DNA from: Rhodovulum sp. PH10
Lineage (GTDB): Bacteria; Pseudomonadota; Alphaproteobacteria; Rhizobiales; Xanthobacteraceae
Assembly (NCBI RefSeq): GCF_000293785.1
Contig: NZ_AKZI01000059.1
Location: 1 to 44,702 of the forward strand
Length of the DNA stretch: 44,702 nucleotides
Reading direction: 5' to 3'
Within the stretch, counting starts at the first letter, position 1. Each line of letters starts with the position of its first letter. The notes beneath the pieces are model-generated. The model searched no databases. It saw nothing but the letters and a program-made list of their open reading frames with translations, and was not told where the DNA came from. The position numbers were made by a program, and so were the translations under genes. Positions 10,653 to 22,130 of this stretch are shown here, in pieces.

Positions 10653-11294
10653 TCAGAGGGCGAGCGGCCGCAGCGGGGCGCCGTCATAGGCGAACGGGCT
10701 CGCAAAACCGTCGAGCGCGGGATAGCGGGTGTCCTTGTCGGAGAGGCACGCCTCGCCGGCCGGCACCGGCCAGTCGACCGCGATGGTCGGGTCGTCGAAG
10801 CGGATGCCGCCCTCGGTCTCCGGCGCATAGAAGTCGGTCACCTTGTAGGCGACCACCACGTCGTCGGTCAGCGTGCAGAAGCCGTGCGCGAATCCCGCCG
10901 GGATCCACAGCTGCCGGCCGTTGTCGGCGGTGAGCTCGGCGGCGACGTACTGCCCAAAAGTCGGGGAGCCGCGGCGGATGTCGACCGCGACGTCGAGGAT
11001 GGCGCCCTTCGCGGCGGAAACGAGCTTGCCCTGGGCGTGCGGCGGCGCCTGAAAGTGCAGGCCGCGAATCGTGCCGCGCTTGGCCGACCACGACTGATTG
11101 TCCTGCACGAAGGCGACGCCGATGCCGTGCTGCTCGGCCAGCCGGCGGGCGTTGTAGGTCTCGGAAAACCAGCCGCGCGCGTCCTGGAACCGGCGCGGCA
11201 CCACGAGGCACGGCAGCCGGCCCGCGTCCTCCGGCGCACCCGCCGGCCGCGCGGCGGCCAAAACCTCCGTGGTCGCCCCCGATCGCTGTTCCAT
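10653..11294 (-). CDS. rmlC: dTDP-4-dehydrorhamnose 3,5-epimerase RmlC
   Basis: RmlC is a cupin epimerase acting third in dTDP-L-rhamnose synthesis. The 213-residue product contains [37 protein letters not shown] (with the catalytic-base His in RGLHFQ), [29 protein letters not shown] and the substrate Tyr region [10 protein letters not shown] 30-residue N-terminal extension (residues 1-30, Ala/Gly-rich) exceeds the usual 180-185 length. The ATG at 11294 has GAGG 7 bases upstream; a later start is possible. It is the first gene of the operon, divergent from the phosphoesterase at 11427, so the operon promoter should lie in 11295-11426. Confidence 0.95.
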   Translation of the reverse strand: MEQRSGATTEVLAAARPAGAPEDAGRLPCLVVPRRFQDARGWFSETYNARRLAEQHGIGVAFVQDNQSWSAKRGTIRGLHFQAPPHAQGKLVSAAKGAILDVAVDIRRGSPTFGQYVAAELTADNGRQLWIPAGFAHGFCTLTDDVVVAYKVTDFYAPETEGGIRFDDPTIAVDWPVPAGEACLSDKDTRYPALDGFASPFAYDGAPLRPLAL

Positions 11295-11426
11295 CGCCGC
11301 CTCACCCCCGTTGGAGGTTATGCTTAGCGCCGTCGCTTTCGACGGACAAGCACCCACTCGTGCAACCGCGGCGCGGCAAGACCACTCGAACGTGACGACC
11401 CGGCGGAATTTTGCGATAGCGGGCGG

Positions 11427-12335
11427 ATGTACGTCCTCGCCCATCTCACCGATCCGCACATCGGCCCGCTGCCGCGGCCGCGGCTGCGCGAGCTCGTCTC
11501 CAAGCGGCTGATCGGCTACCTCAACTGGCGGCGCAACCGCGCGCGCAGCCACCGTGTCGACATCCTCGACGACCTGATCGCCGATCTCGCGACCCAGCCG
11601 CACGACCACACCGCGGTGACCGGCGACCTCGTCAATCTCGCGCTGCCCGGCGAGTTCTCCCACACGGCGGAGTGGCTCGAGGCGCTCGGGCCGCCGAACG
11701 ACGTCACCTTCGTGCCCGGCAATCACGACGCCTATGTCCGCTCGGCAATCGACCGCTGGGACCAGCACTGGGACGAATTCATGTGCGGGGACAAGGAGGC
11801 GATCGAATCGCTCGGGCCCCGCTTTCCGTTCGTGCGACGCCGCCCGCCGGTGGCGCTGGTCGGCCTGTCGAGCGCGGTGCCGACCGCCGCCTTCCTCGCC
11901 ACCGGCCTGCTCGGCCGCGACCAGATCGAGGGCCTCGAGACCCGGCTGAAGGCGCTCGGCGACGACGGCCTCTTCCGCGTCGTGCTGCTGCACCACCCGC
12001 CGCACAAGACCGCCGCGAGCCGCCACAAGCGGCTGGTCGACGCCGCGCCCTTTCGCCAGGCGCTGGCCCGCGCCGGCGCCGAGCTGGTGCTGCACGGCCA
12101 CGACCACGTGCACGCGCTGATGTGGCTCGACGGGCCGAGCGGGCCGATCCCGGCGGTCGGGCTGCCATCGGCCTCCGCCGCGCCGGACGGCAAGAAGCCG
12201 CCCGCCGCCTACAATCTCTATGGCATCGAGGGCGAGCCGGGCGCCTGGCGCTGCACCATGACGACGCGCGGCTTCTCCACCGCCACCGCGCCGATCGGCG
12301 AGCTCGGCCGCCGCGTGCTGCTACCCGCCGGATAG
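11427..12335 (+). CDS. Calcineurin-like metallophosphoesterase
   Basis: The 302-residue cytoplasmic protein carries all metal-binding blocks of the metallophosphatase fold in order: AHLTDPHIG (D-x-H, about residue 9), VTGDLVN (GD, about 66), VPGNHDAY (GNHD, about 96), LLHHPPHK (about 190) and HGHDHVHAL (GHxH, about 225). It resembles the CpdA/Icc-like group (PF00149). Substrate (cyclic nucleotide or other phosphoester) is not predictable. Divergent from rmlC, and its last 15 bases overlap tail-to-tail with the next gene on the other strand. Confidence 0.88.
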   Translation: MYVLAHLTDPHIGPLPRPRLRELVSKRLIGYLNWRRNRARSHRVDILDDLIADLATQPHDHTAVTGDLVNLALPGEFSHTAEWLEALGPPNDVTFVPGNHDAYVRSAIDRWDQHWDEFMCGDKEAIESLGPRFPFVRRRPPVALVGLSSAVPTAAFLATGLLGRDQIEGLETRLKALGDDGLFRVVLLHHPPHKTAASRHKRLVDAAPFRQALARAGAELVLHGHDHVHALMWLDGPSGPIPAVGLPSASAAPDGKKPPAAYNLYGIEGEPGAWRCTMTTRGFSTATAPIGELGRRVLLPAG

Positions 12336-12896
12336 GCCGAGCGCGACCACGAAGGCGGCGACGAATACCGTGGCGACGCCGAGCAGCATGCCGAGCACGA
12401 CCAGCCCCACCGCGCCGAGCAGGCGCCGCCGGCGCGCCCGGCCGGAGCCGTCGAGGAAACCCTCGCGGGTCTCGCCGAGCGCCCGCTCGCGCTCGACCAG
12501 CCGCCGGGCGACGTAGCGGGTGACCGCCGCGACGATCTCCGACAGCTCGGGCGACTCGGCCGAGACCTTGCGGCCGATCCGGGTGTCGTGGAGAAAGCGA
12601 TAGGTGCGCTTGTCGCGCGCCATCGCCACATGGGCGACCGCGTCGATCCACAGCCGCGGCGTCGCGCCGGTCGAGATCGCCGGGTCGAACAGGTCGACCT
12701 CGTCGGGAATCTCGGCGAACACCGGGGCGAGCGCCTCCAGCAGAATCTCCAGCCGGGCGACGTCGGCGTCGCGCAGATCGACCACCACGCCGGTGCGCTC
12801 GGCCGCCTCCAGGCGCGCCTCGCGGAGGGCGGTCCGCAGCCGGGGCGGAGCCGCCTCGTCCGTCCTCGCGGCGGCCGGGCGCTTGCGATGCCACAT
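12321..12896 (-). CDS. Hypothetical protein with C-terminal transmembrane anchor
   Basis: The 191-residue product has no domain I recognise. It starts MWHRKRPAAARTDEAAPP, has a soluble mixed region (VVVDLRDADVARLEILLEAL, LWIDAVAHVAMARDKRTYRFL), a basic patch (GSGRARRRRLLG) and one strong C-terminal hydrophobic segment (about residues 160-187, VGLVVLGMLLGVATVFVAAF). That is the layout of a tail-anchored inner-membrane protein. The start at 12896 was chosen because conserved-looking sequence begins there; the frame upstream is open but Arg/Gly-rich. It overlaps the phosphoesterase 3' end by 15 bases. Confidence 0.65.
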   Translation of the reverse strand: MWHRKRPAAARTDEAAPPRLRTALREARLEAAERTGVVVDLRDADVARLEILLEALAPVFAEIPDEVDLFDPAISTGATPRLWIDAVAHVAMARDKRTYRFLHDTRIGRKVSAESPELSEIVAAVTRYVARRLVERERALGETREGFLDGSGRARRRRLLGAVGLVVLGMLLGVATVFVAAFVVALGLSGG

Positions 12897-13009
12897 CGGC
12901 AAAAGGTTAACGAAACGCGAACGGGCTGGCAACTCGGGCGCGACCGCCCGGCGCGCAGGGCGGCAGCGGCAGGCGGACGGCCGACCGGCGGCGAAGGCCG
13001 GAAACGGGC

Positions 13010-13255
13010 TCACTCGACGAATTGCCAGGCGGTCCAGCCGGGCGTCGCCGTCTCGGCGGCCGGCTCGAGGGGCGTCTCGGCGGCGGTGACGGCGGGCCCG
13101 ACGGCGAGGTCGACAGCGACCGCGACCACCGCGTCGGGCTCGTGCCGGTGAGCGGTCGGATGCCAGTGGCGGGCGTGGGCCCGGAAGAACGATTCCTCCG
13201 CCGCCCGGTCGTCCTTGCTCCACGCGAAGTGCGACGTCTTGTGAGAGCTCAGCAT
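13010..13255 (-). CDS. Small hypothetical protein (81 aa)
   Basis: The frame MLSSHKTSHFAWSKDDRAAEESFFRAHARHW continues into an Ala/Val/Pro-rich half (DAVVAVAVDLAVGPAVTAAE). GAGAGGG stands 4-8 bases before the ATG at 13255, a good ribosome site. No family recognised, no signal peptide, and no membrane helix of clear quality. It lies alone between the tail-anchored protein and the porin. Confidence 0.5.
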   Translation of the reverse strand: MLSSHKTSHFAWSKDDRAAEESFFRAHARHWHPTAHRHEPDAVVAVAVDLAVGPAVTAAETPLEPAAETATPGWTAWQFVE

Positions 13256-13494
13256 GGCGCCCTCTCGCGACTGTGGTTGCACGCCTCCCCGTCTCTCCAT
13301 CGTAGGCGGCGAGCGTCACCGCTCCGTCGCGAAAACCCGCTCGAGTCGAACGATTCCGCGCCCGGCCCGATCGGCTTGCGGCCGCGCTCACCCGCGGGGA
13401 AACCGCGCGGGCGGCGCACCAAAAGAGAGAGGCGACGCTTCGGTGAAGCGCCGCCCCTCGGGACTTCGACGAGAGAGACCGGAGGTCGTCCGGC

Positions 13495-14427
13495 TCACTT
13501 CAGAGAGAGAATGGACGTGTCGAACGACAGCTTCGCCACGAAGGTCTCGCCGCACCAGTTGGAGCCGAGACCGAGAGTACCCCTCGACGCATCCGGATCG
13601 CCGGTCAGCACGAAGCAGTTCTCTTCCGACAGGTCGGTGTCGATGTAGCGCAGGTCGAGCGTGAACGCCTTCCAGGTGAAGCCGAGGCCGACGTTCCAGG
13701 TGGTGTAGCTCGGCAGATCGACCGCCGGCGTATAGACCAGCGGAATGACGTCGGTGGTGCCGAGCTCCTGGCGGCCGATCTCGCCCGACACATAGGCGCC
13801 GACGTCGTAAGGCAGCATGCCGGCCGGCGCGGTCAGCTTGGCGGTGGCCGAGAAGTAGGTCCCGTCCGCGCCGGTGTTGAGGAAGCTCGGCGTGTAGAAG
13901 ACGTTGCCGCCGATCGCGAAGAAGTCGTTGATGGTCCAGGTGACCTTGCCATAGACCTCGTAGAAGTTCTGATCCTTGAGGGCAGGCACCAAGAAGTTGA
14001 CGAGCGGATCACCGTAGGGCGCATAATAGCTATTGGATCCGTCCGGATAGGCGTAGTACCAGAAGCCGAAGTCGAAGGCGAGCGGGCCGAAGGTCGGCCG
14101 GAAGCCGCCATAGACGTCGATCTCGGCCGCGGCGTCGTTGGCGAACTTGATGCTCTCACCGGCGACGCCGGCATAGAGCTGCAGGTTCGGCAGCACGTTG
14201 TAGCGCGGCTCGACATAGGCGGCGACCGAGCCGCTGCGGGCCGACTGGCTGATGCCGCGGAAGACGTAATCCGTCATCAACGCGCCGCCGAAAGCGACGT
14301 CCCACGGGCTGACGACCGGCGGCGCGACCATCGGCGGCGCCTTGACGGCCAGATCGGCAGCGAACGCGGAGGTGCCGATACCGGCGACACACGCCGCAGC
14401 CACGGTGGCCAGAGCGATCTTCTTCAT
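13495..14427 (-). CDS. TorF-family putative porin
   Basis: The 310-residue outer-membrane protein begins with a clear signal peptide (MKKIALATVAAACVAGIG, cleavage near AFA-ADL). It has the family start ALMTDYVFRGISQSARSGSVAAYVE and alternating amphipathic strands rich in aromatic residues (FWYYAYPDGSNSYYAPYG, TTWNVGLGFTWKAFTLDLRY). A Cys pair near the end (ENCFVL, SNWCGE) may form a disulfide. It ends LSFDTSILSLK rather than with a terminal Phe. Channel substrate unknown. Its promoter should lie in the AT-richer stretch 14428-14600. Confidence 0.85.
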   Translation of the reverse strand: MKKIALATVAAACVAGIGTSAFAADLAVKAPPMVAPPVVSPWDVAFGGALMTDYVFRGISQSARSGSVAAYVEPRYNVLPNLQLYAGVAGESIKFANDAAAEIDVYGGFRPTFGPLAFDFGFWYYAYPDGSNSYYAPYGDPLVNFLVPALKDQNFYEVYGKVTWTINDFFAIGGNVFYTPSFLNTGADGTYFSATAKLTAPAGMLPYDVGAYVSGEIGRQELGTTDVIPLVYTPAVDLPSYTTWNVGLGFTWKAFTLDLRYIDTDLSEENCFVLTGDPDASRGTLGLGSNWCGETFVAKLSFDTSILSLK

Positions 14428-15000
14428 GAGAGCCCCCTATCCTTTGCGAGGCGGGCCGTGAGCTCGCCTCGCCAAATCCCCCAGTGATCTCCCGTCGTGA
14501 CGACGGTGGCGAAATCGAGGATCATAAACTCATACGGGACATGTGCACGGCAAGGTAAATCCATTTGCAATTGCACAATGCTCGAGCAGACGCCGTCTGA
14601 TTCCTAGAGACGTTGCAAATTGGTCACATTCGTCACCCGGAAAGCCCACTTTTTCTAAGTGATTTCCCGTATTTCTGCGGCGAAAACGGCGGCGAAGGGG
14701 CGGTCGCCGGCTCGACTCTGGCGGCCGTGCGGCACCCGTGAGGCCGGTCGGCGGCGGGCGGACGACGCGAGGAGCCGGCCCCGCACGCGCTGCGCCACGG
14801 CGCTCGACACGATGCTCGGCACGGCGCTCGGCGACGCCGGCGAAGGCGGCTCGCACCGCACCCTCGGAGTGTCCGCGCGGGCCGACCTCGCGAGAGCGAG
14901 GCGCGAGGCGCGACGGGTCGCCGTGCCGCGCGCGGCCCGGGCGAAGGTTCGGGCGAGATTTCGCGCGGGAGAGGGTGTGGCGCTGGCTTGGCCCGAACGA
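14428..15000. other. Intergenic region, no gene supported
   Basis: The first 230 bases (14428-14660) are notably A+T-rich for this window and probably hold the porin promoter; TATGAT is readable on the minus strand near 14521-14526. The rest, up to the malate synthase hairpin, is GC-rich and gives only Arg-rich open frames with no start signals or recognisable proteins. No RNA gene was recognised. Confidence 0.5.
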
Positions 15001-15029
15001 CGGATGCCCGCAGCGAGCGCGGGCATCCG
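15001..15029 (-). terminator. 11-bp perfect hairpin after the malate synthase gene
   Basis: CGGATGCCCGC (15001-15011) and GCGGGCATCCG (15019-15029) form a perfect 11-bp stem with a 7-base loop, 57 bases past the malate synthase stop. There is no T-run on the minus-strand side, so this is either a T-less terminator or an mRNA 3'-end stabilising structure. Confidence 0.45.
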
Positions 15030-15086
15030 GTGCATCGATCGGTCGATCGTTCGGCGTGCGGACGGGCGGCGGCCCGGCCGGTCGCG

Positions 15087-18008
<2,922 letters not shown>

Positions 18009-18035
18009 GTGACCTCTTCGCTGGTCTCTCGGTCC

Positions 18036-19175
18036 TTACGGACTCTGTTGCTCGGTCTCGCTGCTGCCCGCGAGGCTCTGGGCGGGCGGCGGCGGGGGGG
18101 TGACGTCCGCCGGAACGGACGGAACGGAAACGGGACGCCGGGCGGCGCGGCGCGGCTTTGCGGCGAGCGCCGGCGGCTCCATCGGCGGCACGGCGGGCGG
18201 CACCGGCACCGCGATCGAGGCCGGAGCGGACGGTGCGGCCGCGACGCGCTGGCGCGGCGGGCGGGCGGATTTCGCGACCACGGCGGCGACGGGCGTGGCG
18301 GCGGCCGGCGCCGGGCTTTTCTCGCTCGCGCGCGCGGCCGAGACCTCGACCGGCTTCGCGACCGTGCTCTTCCGCTTCGCGGAACTCTTCACCGGGCCTT
18401 TGGCCGAACTCTTCGCCGAACTCTTGGCCAAACCCTCGGCCCTGCTCTCGACCTCCGCGCGCACGCCGCCACGCGCGGTGCGCGCCGGCGTGGTGCGCGC
18501 GAGCTTGCGCGCCGGAAGCTCGCTCGCCGCGGCCTTGCTCGCCCGCACCGTGCCGACACTCGCCTTGCCGGCGGATTTTGTCCGCACGCTCGTCGCCGAC
18601 GCTTTTCCGCGGGATGCCGCGGTCTTCGGTGCAGCAGCTTTGGATGCGGCGCCCTTCGACGCGGCTCCCTTGGGCGCGGCCGCTTTGCGCGCGGCGGGCT
18701 TGGTGATGGTCTTGGCGATGGTCTTGCCCGCGGCCGTCTTCGTCGTGGCCGTCTTGCCCGCCACGGACTTGCCTACCACGGACTTGCCCGCCACGGACTT
18801 GTTCACCACGGACTTGCCTACCACGGACTTGCCGGCCCCCTTGGCGGCGGTCCCCTTCGCAGCGGATTTCGGCGCCGCCACCGTCGCGGCCTTGCCGGGC
18901 TTCGACCCCTTTGCGGCCTTCACGGCCTTCTCGGGCTTCGCCGGCTTGGTCGCCGTGCTCGCCTTCGCGGCGGCGCCCTTCGAAGCCGTCACGGACTTCC
19001 CCGCCCGCACCTTGGTCGCCCGCACCTTGCTCGTCGGCCCCTTGCTGGTGCCGGCCATTTCACGCGCGGACTTGGTATTCACGGTTTTGGCAAACGCCTT
19101 CGGCGTCCTCTCCTCGGCGGCGGTGTCGGACTTCGCCTTCGACGGCGCCTTCACCGCCTTCGCTGCCTTCGCCAT
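18036..19175 (-). CDS. Histone-H1-like Lys/Ala-rich protein
   Basis: The 379-residue protein starts MAKAAKAVKAPSKAKSD and consists of Ala/Lys/Thr/Ser/Pro repeats (AAAPKGAASKGAASKAAAPK; GKSVVGKSVVNKSVAGKS). The C-terminal part is Pro/Ala/Val-rich. It resembles bacterial H1-like proteins (Chlamydia Hc1/Hc2, Pseudomonas AlgP, Bordetella BpH1), which bind DNA through such basic tails; DNA binding here is an inference from composition. GGGAG lies 7 bases before the ATG at 19175 (another ATG directly before it at 19178). It stops 27 bases before the malate synthase fusion gene and follows glcF by 120 bases, all on the same strand, so co-transcription with the glycolate genes is likely. Low-complexity sequence makes homology uncertain. 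Confidence 0.8.
   Translation of the reverse strand: MAKAAKAVKAPSKAKSDTAAEERTPKAFAKTVNTKSAREMAGTSKGPTSKVRATKVRAGKSVTASKGAAAKASTATKPAKPEKAVKAAKGSKPGKAATVAAPKSAAKGTAAKGAGKSVVGKSVVNKSVAGKSVVGKSVAGKTATTKTAAGKTIAKTITKPAARKAAAPKGAASKGAASKAAAPKTAASRGKASATSVRTKSAGKASVGTVRASKAAASELPARKLARTTPARTARGGVRAEVESRAEGLAKSSAKSSAKGPVKSSAKRKSTVAKPVEVSAARASEKSPAPAAATPVAAVVAKSARPPRQRVAAAPSAPASIAVPVPPAVPPMEPPALAAKPRRAARRPVSVPSVPADVTPPPPPAQSLAGSSETEQQSP
18757..18835 (-). repeat. Tandem repeat encoding GKSV(V/A) units
   Basis: About five copies of an 18-base unit of the form CCACGGACTTGCC(T/C)(A/G)C run through this stretch and encode GKSVVGKSVVNKSVAGKS. It is the same slippage-prone pattern as in the neighbouring fusion gene. 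Confidence 0.65.
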
Positions 19176-19295
19176 CATCGTTCTCCCGATCGTGAGCTGA
19201 GTTCGACTGTCGATACCGACCACGACCGTCGGACGGTGGTCCGCTTCGGCGAGAGCGCGGACCGAACCACCGCCCTCGTTCCGGACACGCCGGAC

Positions 19296-20606
19296 TCACC
19301 CATTCTCGCGACGCTCCATGGCCAACGGCGCCGATCCTCCGGTCGCCCAGTCGACCAGCTCGACCGGATGCACGACCGGGATTGTCGTCCCCGATGCGAT
19401 CTGTGTGATGCAGCCGAGATTGCCGGCCGTGATCACGTCGGGCACGATCCTCTCGATAGTCACGATCTTGCGCTCGCGCAACTGATTTGCCAACTCCGGC
19501 TGGAGCACGTTGTAGACACCGGCGGAGCCGCAGCACAGATGCCCGTCGGGCACGTCTCTCACGACGAAACCCGACCGCTCGAGAACCTCCTTCGGCTCGC
19601 GAACGATCTTCTGTCCGTGCTGCAACGAGCACGGCGCGTGATGCGCGACGACCAGCGGCGGACGCCCGACCGACTTCAACGGACCGATCGCGTAAAGCAC
19701 CTCCGAGATGTCGCGCACCTTCGCCGCCACCCGCGCGGCCTTGTCGGCATAAGCGGGGTCGGTGCGCAGCATGTGGCCGTAGTCCTTCATCGTGGTGCCG
19801 CAACCGGACGCCGTCACGGCGATCGCGTCGAGCCCCGCGCCGTCGATCTCGGCGAGGAACGCATCGACGTTCGCCCGCGCGGCGGCGAGCGCACGCGCCT
19901 CGTCGCCCATGTGATGGGTGACCGAGCCGCAGCAGCCCTCGCCCGCCGGCAGCACCACCTCGAAGCCGTGCCGTGTCAGCACGCGGATCGCCGCGTCGTT
20001 GATGTTCGGCGCCATCACCCGCTGCACGCAGCCCGACAGCAGCGCGATGCGGCCGCGCGGCGCGCCTTCGGCCGGAAACACCCGCCGTCCGGAGGGTGCG
20101 GGCTTTGCGAGCTTGCGTGGCGCCATCCGCACGAGCGCCGCGAGCTCGCGGCCAAAAATCCGCTCGACCAGCGACACGAACGGGCGCGCAAAACCCGCGC
20201 CGGCACTCGCCATCCGAAACAATGTCGGGCTCGGGATCACCCGCGTGAGCAGCGCGCGCAAAAAGCGGGCACGCAGCGGGCGGGTGTGGGTCTCGGCGAC
20301 GTGGACGCGGGCGTGGTCGACGAGATGCATGTAATGCACACCTGCCGGACAGGTGGTCATGCAGGACAGGCAGGAGAGGCAGCGGTCGATGTGCTTCACC
20401 TCCTCGGCCGCGGCCGGGCGGTCGTTCTCCAGCATGTCCTTGATCAGATAGATCCGCCCGCGCGGGGAATCGAGCTCGTCGCCGAGCAGCACATAGGTCG
20501 GGCAGGTGGCGGTGCAGAAGCCGCAATGGACGCACGCCCGCAGAATCCGATCGGCGTCGGCGATGGCGGGATCGGCGAGCTGCGCGAGCGAGAACTCGGT
20601 TCTCAT
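19296..20606 (-). CDS. glcF: Glycolate oxidase iron-sulfur subunit GlcF
   Basis: GlcF carries electrons from the flavin subunits GlcD/GlcE towards the quinone pool at the inner membrane. The 436-residue protein has two [4Fe-4S] motifs, CVHCGFCTATCP (about residue 25-36) and CLSCLSCMTTCP (about 76-87). Two CCG modules follow (EGCCGSVTHHMG, about 225; HLCCGSAGVYN, about 350) typical of this family and of heterodisulfide reductase-like proteins. Length is normal (about 430 residues). It lies 94 bases after glcE on the same strand. Confidence 0.95.
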   Translation of the reverse strand: MRTEFSLAQLADPAIADADRILRACVHCGFCTATCPTYVLLGDELDSPRGRIYLIKDMLENDRPAAAEEVKHIDRCLSCLSCMTTCPAGVHYMHLVDHARVHVAETHTRPLRARFLRALLTRVIPSPTLFRMASAGAGFARPFVSLVERIFGRELAALVRMAPRKLAKPAPSGRRVFPAEGAPRGRIALLSGCVQRVMAPNINDAAIRVLTRHGFEVVLPAGEGCCGSVTHHMGDEARALAAARANVDAFLAEIDGAGLDAIAVTASGCGTTMKDYGHMLRTDPAYADKAARVAAKVRDISEVLYAIGPLKSVGRPPLVVAHHAPCSLQHGQKIVREPKEVLERSGFVVRDVPDGHLCCGSAGVYNVLQPELANQLRERKIVTIERIVPDVITAGNLGCITQIASGTTIPVVHPVELVDWATGGSAPLAMERRENG

Positions 20607-20643
20607 GTCACCCTTTCTTCACACCCCTGCCCCGATGGATTTT

Positions 20644-20665
20644 GCGGACGGCGGCCGCCGTCCGC
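20644..20665. repeat. Perfect 22-bp palindrome between glcE and glcF
   Basis: The segment is a perfect loop-less palindrome centred on GCGGCCGC at 20651-20658. It sits 38 bases before the glcF ATG in the only intergenic space there. It may be an operator, a transcript-folding element or chance in GC-rich DNA; it lacks a T-run for a terminator. Confidence 0.5.
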
Positions 20666-20700
20666 CGTGTCGTGCCGCGTGCACTCGCACTCCCTCCCGC

Positions 20701-21933
20701 TCACACCCCCGCCCACATGCGGCCGGGCTCGAGAATGCGGGCCGGGTCGAAGCTCTCCTTCACCCGCTTCGTCAGCGCGGCGAGCGGGGCCGGCTGCGGC
20801 TCGAACACCGAAACCGCCGCACGCACCGCCGCCGGTGCCCGGATCAGGGTCGCGTGGCCGGTGCAGCTCGCGGTCGCCGCCCGCACGATCGCCGCGCCGG
20901 CGTCGTCGGCGGGCGCGAGCGAGGCCCAGACGAGGCCGCCCGCCCAGTCGAACAGAAAGTCCGCGTCGGTGCGCGCGGCGACGATGTCGGCAATCTCCGG
21001 GCCACGCGAGGGCACGGTGGAGATGCGCCACACCGGCCGCGCGGCGTCGGCCCCGCCGGGCGGGGCGGCGAACGGCGTCACGTCGCGCACCGTCCGCCAC
21101 AGCGTCGCGGAGGCCGCCGCGTCGAGCTCGCCGAGCGAGCCGCGGCTGTCCAGGAGCCGCAGCAGCATCGCCTTGCGATGCGCGACCGAGGGCGCCACGC
21201 CTTCGAGCCGCAGCGCGGTGACCGAGTGTCCGGCCGGCAGCACGCCGTCGGTGCGCGCCGCCACCGGTCCCGGCAAATGCGCGGCACCCGACACCTCGAA
21301 GGGCGAGCCCAACGCTGCCGCTATCGCCGCCACCGCGCTCGCCGGATCGAGCCCGAGCACCAGGATGGTCGCCTCGGTCTCGGGACGCGGCAACACCTTG
21401 ATGGTGACGTCGGTCGTCACCGCGAGCGTGCCGAACGAGCCGGCCATCAGCTTGGAGAGGTCGTAGCCGGTGACGTTCTTCACCACCCGGCCGCCCGACT
21501 TGAAGGTCTCGCCGCGCCCCGACACCGCGGAGAAGCCGAGAAAATGGTCGCGCGCGGCGCCCGACACGATCCGGCGGGACCCGGAGAGATTGACCGCCAG
21601 CACGCCGCCCAATGTCCCGGTGCCCGGCGCGCCACCGAGCAGCGCCGAGAGGTCCGCGGGCTCGAAGGCGAGCTGCTGGCCGTTGTCGGCGACGAGCCGC
21701 GCGATCTCGGCGATCGGCGTGCCGGATCTGGCCGACAGCACCAGCTCGTTCGGCTCGTAGAGGGTGACGCCGCAAAGCCCCGAGAGATCGAGCGTGGCGT
21801 CGACCTGCGACGGCCGGCCGAGTGCGCGCTTGGAGCCCGTCCCGATCACCGCGAGCGTCTTCTTCTCGCCGTGCGCCCAGCGCACGGCCTCCTCGACCTC
21901 TCCGGCATTTTTCGGCGCGAGCGTGTGCGTCAT
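20701..21933 (-). CDS. glcE: Glycolate oxidase FAD-binding subunit GlcE
   Basis: GlcE is the second flavin-type subunit of the GlcDEF glycolate oxidase. The 410-residue product has an FAD-binding type 4 (PCMH) fold: LAVIGTGSKRALGRP, LVLSARSGTPIAEIARLV, LLGGAPGTGTLGGVLAVNLSG and the family segment GGRVVKNVTGYDLSKLMAGSFGTL (as three consecutive blocks, about residues 165-190). It ends FDPARILEPGRMW, the common C-terminus of this family. The ATG at 21933 was chosen to match the family N-terminus (MTHTLAPKNAGEVEEAV). It is separated from glcD by about 200 bases holding an inverted REP-like pair. Confidence 0.94.
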   Translation of the reverse strand: MTHTLAPKNAGEVEEAVRWAHGEKKTLAVIGTGSKRALGRPSQVDATLDLSGLCGVTLYEPNELVLSARSGTPIAEIARLVADNGQQLAFEPADLSALLGGAPGTGTLGGVLAVNLSGSRRIVSGAARDHFLGFSAVSGRGETFKSGGRVVKNVTGYDLSKLMAGSFGTLAVTTDVTIKVLPRPETEATILVLGLDPASAVAAIAAALGSPFEVSGAAHLPGPVAARTDGVLPAGHSVTALRLEGVAPSVAHRKAMLLRLLDSRGSLGELDAAASATLWRTVRDVTPFAAPPGGADAARPVWRISTVPSRGPEIADIVAARTDADFLFDWAGGLVWASLAPADDAGAAIVRAATASCTGHATLIRAPAAVRAAVSVFEPQPAPLAALTKRVKESFDPARILEPGRMWAGV

Positions 21934-22014
21934 GTGGACGGATCCCTTGCCCGATCGATCGTCGGAATCGGATTTGCTCGGCGGGTCGTCGAAACGGGAG
22001 CGCATCGCACCACA

Positions 22015-22098
22015 CTCCGCTCGTCCCCGCGAAAGCGGGGACCCAGGAGCCCCGCGGCGAGATCCTCTGGGTTCCCGCCTTCGCGGGAACGAGCGGAG
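22015..22098. repeat. Inverted pair of REP-like palindromes (BIME-like) between glcD and glcE
   Basis: Two hairpins face each other: CCCCGCGAAAGCGGGGACCC (from 22025) and GGGTTCCCGCCTTCGCGGGA (from 22069). The pair is enclosed by a 10-bp inverted repeat, CTCCGCTCGT (22015-22024) and ACGAGCGGAG (22089-22098). This matches the look of dispersed intergenic palindromes, CGTCCCCGCGAA-type, known from many alphaproteobacterial genomes. The element sits inside the glcD-glcE spacer and may attenuate or stabilise the transcript. Confidence 0.75.
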
Positions 22099-22130
22099 AT
22101 CGGGGCACGCTCGATCGGGGTGTGGCCCAT

